From Clostridia bacterium (GTDB lineage Bacteria; Bacillota; Clostridia; Oscillospirales; CAG-272), in contig JAFTOG010000042.1 in assembly GCA_017451485.1 (NCBI GenBank), positions 38,757-102,756 of the forward strand: a DNA stretch of 64,000 nucleotides, in the 5' to 3' direction. Of the stretch, positions 61,662 through 64,000 are shown one piece after another. Position 1 is the stretch's first letter; each line of letters begins with the position of its first letter. Made by a program: the position numbers and the translations under genes. The notes below the pieces were generated by a model. That model saw only the letters and a list, made by a program, of their open reading frames with translations, was not told where the DNA came from and did no database searches.

Positions 61662-62705
61662 TTATTTTTCCAGATAATCTGATACCTTGTAGAAATGAGT
61701 GTGAGCATTGTTGCCATACTTATCTCTTACGGTAATACGGAACATTTCATCACTTTCTAAAAGTTTGAACTCTGCATGGGTAAATTCCTTACCATCCTCA
61801 TCATAGAAGCGGAAGGATCTGCAATAGCCTGTAAGGAAAATCTTGGTAGCAGGGGAGCAATCAATTTTTACTGTATTATCCTCCACATAAAGAGCCTTGA
61901 TAAGAGGTGGATTTTCTCGTCCGCTTGTGCAGTAGAATTCGCCCTTTTCAAGAGCCTCCATAACCTGTCCGTACTCAAGCTCCTTGGCACCTATCATAGT
62001 TGAGCCACCGAAGGAGTGGCCGAGAGATCTGCCTCTGTTATGATTATCATCTCCCATTGAGCAGAAAAGATTGTGCATACCGTTTCTTACCATTTCATCA
62101 TATATGTACGGGCAATACTCTGCACCGGAAATGCACTCGGTAGCATAGTTGAGGATCTCCAAGGACCAAAGTCCCTTAAGACCTACATAATCTTCTTTTT
62201 CGTTAAGAGACCAGTTAGGATGGTTAAACTGTACAAGAAAGCCTGCCTCGTTGCATCTTCTGATAATTTCGTTAGCACCATCAATTGAATACTCTCTTAT
62301 GTATCCGTCACCCTTGAATGTATCGGCATATCTTTCCTTAAGGTGACCAAACTGCTTTTCACTTGTAGCAGGTTGGAAGGTGTTATGTGGATCCTTTGAA
62401 AATATGTTCATATGATACACCTTTTTCCTCTGCCAATCGGGAGTGTTCGCCTCAATTGCAGAGAAGGAAGGATTCGTCTCATTAACCGAATACTCTGAGC
62501 TTGTAATAGCCAAAAAATCTTTGTCATTCAAATCGGAATGATCAAGAAGAATCTCGTGGTCGGTATAAGCAACTATTGAATAGCCCTGTGCCTTATACGC
62601 CTCCTTAACCTCCTCCGGGGTAAGTGTTCCGTCGGAGCATGTAGTGTGACAATGCATATTGGCTCTGTACCAATTTACATTATCGGGTAATAGATATTTT
62701 TTCAT
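61662..62705 (-). CDS. PHP-domain metal-dependent hydrolase, paralogue 2
   Basis: 347 residues with the same motifs as its neighbour: NMHCHTTCSDGTLTPEEVKE, IVAYTDHEIL, ITSSEYSVNE, VQFNHPNWSL and MGDDNHN. Differences are concentrated in the middle (EANTPDWQRKKVYHMNIFSK versus DADTGRWPRVKCYHLNIFAK) and in the beta-rich C-terminus. Its start overlaps the stop of the pseudouridine synthase gene by 4 nt (ATGA), so it is translationally coupled to it. It is probably the ancestral copy because only this one is embedded in the operon. Confidence 0.88.
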   Translation of the reverse strand: MKKYLLPDNVNWYRANMHCHTTCSDGTLTPEEVKEAYKAQGYSIVAYTDHEILLDHSDLNDKDFLAITSSEYSVNETNPSFSAIEANTPDWQRKKVYHMNIFSKDPHNTFQPATSEKQFGHLKERYADTFKGDGYIREYSIDGANEIIRRCNEAGFLVQFNHPNWSLNEKEDYVGLKGLWSLEILNYATECISGAEYCPYIYDEMVRNGMHNLFCSMGDDNHNRGRSLGHSFGGSTMIGAKELEYGQVMEALEKGEFYCTSGRENPPLIKALYVEDNTVKIDCSPATKIFLTGYCRSFRFYDEDGKEFTHAEFKLLESDEMFRITVRDKYGNNAHTHFYKVSDYLEK

Positions 62706-63403
62706 TTTCCAATCAGCAGCGACTCTTCATCAGATGTAAGATGTCGCCATTCTCCTCTCTTTAAATTTTCATCAAGCTTTATATTTCCGAAGGTAAGTCT
62801 TTCAAGATAGATTATCTTGTTTTTAACCGCATCAAGCATAAGCTTTATTTGATGGTATTTACCCTCGGTTATAGTTATCTTCCCACCTGTACCGTCAGAA
62901 TCAAGACTAATTGTACATGGCTTAGTTACATAACCGCCTATATCTACTCCTGTCTCAAGCCTGTTAACATCGTCGCTTGAGAGAGGATATTTTGATTTAA
63001 ACGCATAGGTCTTCGGAACATGGTGCTTTGGAGAAAGCAGCCTGTGGGCACTGTCTCCGTCGTTTGTAAGAATGATTAGTCCGAGAGTATTCTTGTCAAG
63101 GCGTCCACAGGGGAACAGATTTTTTCTTCTTTCCTCCTCTGTGAGAAGATCAAGAACGGTTTTATCCCTTCCATCCTCCGTGGCACTAACATATCCCTCC
63201 GGCTTATTCATCATAATGTATGTGTATTTTTTATAGTAAATAATCTCGCCAAAAAGCCTTAATTCATCCTTTTCAGGGTCGATATGTACATCCGACCTCT
63301 TGATTACGGAGCCATTGACCGTAATTTTACCCGTTTTGGCAAGCTTAGCACTTTCTGTACGGGTAGCCTTGCCCATCTCAGATAAAAACTTATCAACTCT
63401 CAT
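62702..63403 (-). CDS. RsuA/RluB-family pseudouridine synthase
   Basis: 233 residues from the ATG at 63403 (MRVDKFLSEMGKATRTESAK), which has GGAG 7 nt upstream; in-frame codons further upstream do not start with the S4 domain. The N-terminal S4 RNA-binding domain is followed by the catalytic domain with FPCGRLDKNTLGLIILTND (catalytic Asp in GRLD) and GKYHQIKLMLDAV. It isomerises a uridine in rRNA; RsuA, RluB, RluE and RluF cannot be told apart here. It is the first gene of the unit leading into the PHP genes. Confidence 0.93.
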   Translation of the reverse strand: MRVDKFLSEMGKATRTESAKLAKTGKITVNGSVIKRSDVHIDPEKDELRLFGEIIYYKKYTYIMMNKPEGYVSATEDGRDKTVLDLLTEEERRKNLFPCGRLDKNTLGLIILTNDGDSAHRLLSPKHHVPKTYAFKSKYPLSSDDVNRLETGVDIGGYVTKPCTISLDSDGTGGKITITEGKYHQIKLMLDAVKNKIIYLERLTFGNIKLDENLKRGEWRHLTSDEESLLIGK

Positions 63404-63534
63404 ACAGGTCTCCATTTCAAAATTCACTACATACCAGTATAACACATTTTCCATAAAAAGTAAACATAATTTATAAATAAAAGTTTTCGTAGTTGTACAA
63501 AGAGACAGTATTAAACAATTTTCGAAAAAGATAT

Positions 63535-63562
63535 TGATTTTGAGACTGAAATAGTTTATAAT
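63535..63562 (+). promoter_or_regulatory. Promoter of the NifU/IscU-like gene
   Basis: TTGATT (63535-63540), 16-nt spacer, TATAAT (63557-63562), 37 nt before the start codon. Confidence 0.65.
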
Positions 63563-63598
63563 ATTATCGAAAAAATTTTATATCAAGGAGATACTCAT

Positions 63599-64000
63599 AT
63601 GATTTATTCACACGAAGTAGAACAGATGTGCTCCGTTGCTAAGGGTCCTCACCACGGTCCCGCACCTATTCCTGAAGAAGGCAAATGGGTAATGGCAAAG
63701 CAGATCACAGACATTTCCGGCTACACACACGGTATTGGCTGGTGTGCACCTCAGCAGGGTGCTTGCAAGCTCTCTCTCAATGTTAAGGACGGTATTATCG
63801 AAGAGGCTCTTGTTGAGACTATCGGTTGCTCCGGTATGACTCACTCTGCAGCAATGGCTGCTGAAATTCTCCCCGGCAAGACACTTCTCGAGGCTCTTAA
63901 TACTGACCTCGTTTGTGATTCTATCAATACAGCAATGAGTGAGCTCTTCCTCCAGATTGTATACGGTAGAACACAGTCTGCATTCTCAGATGGTGGTCTC
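63599..64000 (+). CDS. NifU/IscU-like iron-sulfur cluster assembly scaffold protein, 3' end outside window
   Basis: An open frame of 134 codons runs off the right edge. The ATG is preceded by AAGGAGA. It begins MIYSHEVEQMCSVAKGPHHG, and later shows GIGWCAPQQGACKLSLNVKD and the scaffold-like VETIGCSGMTHSAAMAAEIL, in which Cys follows Gly as in IscU/NifU N-terminal domains, then LNTDLVCDSINTAMSELFLQ. Such proteins assemble Fe-S clusters. This N-terminally extended variant with GPHHGPAPIPEEGKWV looks characteristic of Clostridia. Its exact role cannot be judged from the visible part. Confidence 0.82.
   Translation, partial: MIYSHEVEQMCSVAKGPHHGPAPIPEEGKWVMAKQITDISGYTHGIGWCAPQQGACKLSLNVKDGIIEEALVETIGCSGMTHSAAMAAEILPGKTLLEALNTDLVCDSINTAMSELFLQIVYGRTQSAFSDGGL

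Overview
The window is about 64 kb of low-GC bacterial chromosome with dense, mostly co-directional (minus-strand) gene blocks. The hrcA-grpE-dnaK-dnaJ-prmA-rsmE order with a CIRCE operator, a one-polypeptide pyruvate:ferredoxin oxidoreductase, AGGAGG-type ribosome binding sites, rho-independent terminators and near-consensus sigma-A promoters all point to an anaerobic Firmicute of class Clostridia. The glycan-degrading genes (heparinase-like, GH29, GH3, GH2) suggest a gut or other fibre/mucin-rich habitat. Genus-level placement is not supportable from sequence reading alone.

Layout. 0-1.6 kb: the 3' part of a heparinase II/III-like gene, converging on tpiA and pgk (1.7-3.9 kb). 3.9-8.3 kb: an operon of ABC ATPase, ABC permease, U32 protein and UppP. 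8.5-12.1 kb: nifJ. 12.3-16.8 kb: a small ribbon-helix-helix-like protein, a ComM/YifB ATPase, two probable lipoproteins and a Cof-type HAD phosphatase. 16.9 kb: tRNA-Trp, followed by a divergent pair (PocR-AraC regulator and FAD oxidoreductase) and an unusual mosaic of mini-hairpins (19.96-20.15 kb). 20.2-25.5 kb: a small membrane protein, a metallophosphoesterase, a GNAT acetyltransferase, uraA-upp and a membrane protein.

25.7-38.8 kb: a single long minus-strand surface-polymer operon driven by one strong promoter at about 38.79 kb. It contains a DegT aminotransferase, an initiating sugar-1-P transferase, two GT2, one GT4, LicD, Wzy, Wzx, a TagF/TagB-like glycerophosphotransferase, a hexapeptide acyltransferase and two fusion enzymes. 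Each fusion joins a dehydrogenase to a complete TagD-type cytidylyltransferase. One (GpsA-TagD) should make CDP-glycerol from DHAP. The other (SDR-TagD-like), next to licD, should make a second CDP-alditol or similar CDP-activated group. The cluster therefore looks like a Wzx/Wzy polymer decorated with two phospho-polyol groups, and it is the best candidate here for undescribed biochemistry.

39.2-44.7 kb: a glycosidase block (GH3, GH29, GH2) without its own transporter. 45.1-49.2 kb: lysS-greA, a CdaR/PucR-type regulator and rsmE. 49.3-55 kb: prmA and the heat-shock operon. 55.2-59.9 kb: a Gfo/Idh/MocA oxidoreductase, a MsmK/UgpC-type sugar ABC ATPase interrupted by one in-frame amber codon, and tex. 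60-63.4 kb: an RsuA-type pseudouridine synthase followed by two tandem paralogous PHP-domain genes. Each PHP gene carries at its 3' end an array of two-and-a-bit copies of a structured 126-128 bp repeat, so gene plus array seems to have duplicated as a unit. The window ends inside a NifU/IscU-like gene on the plus strand.

No rRNA, CRISPR array, transposase, integrase or phage gene was found. Mobile-element hints are limited to repeat elements and possible attachment-site scars in intergenic DNA.
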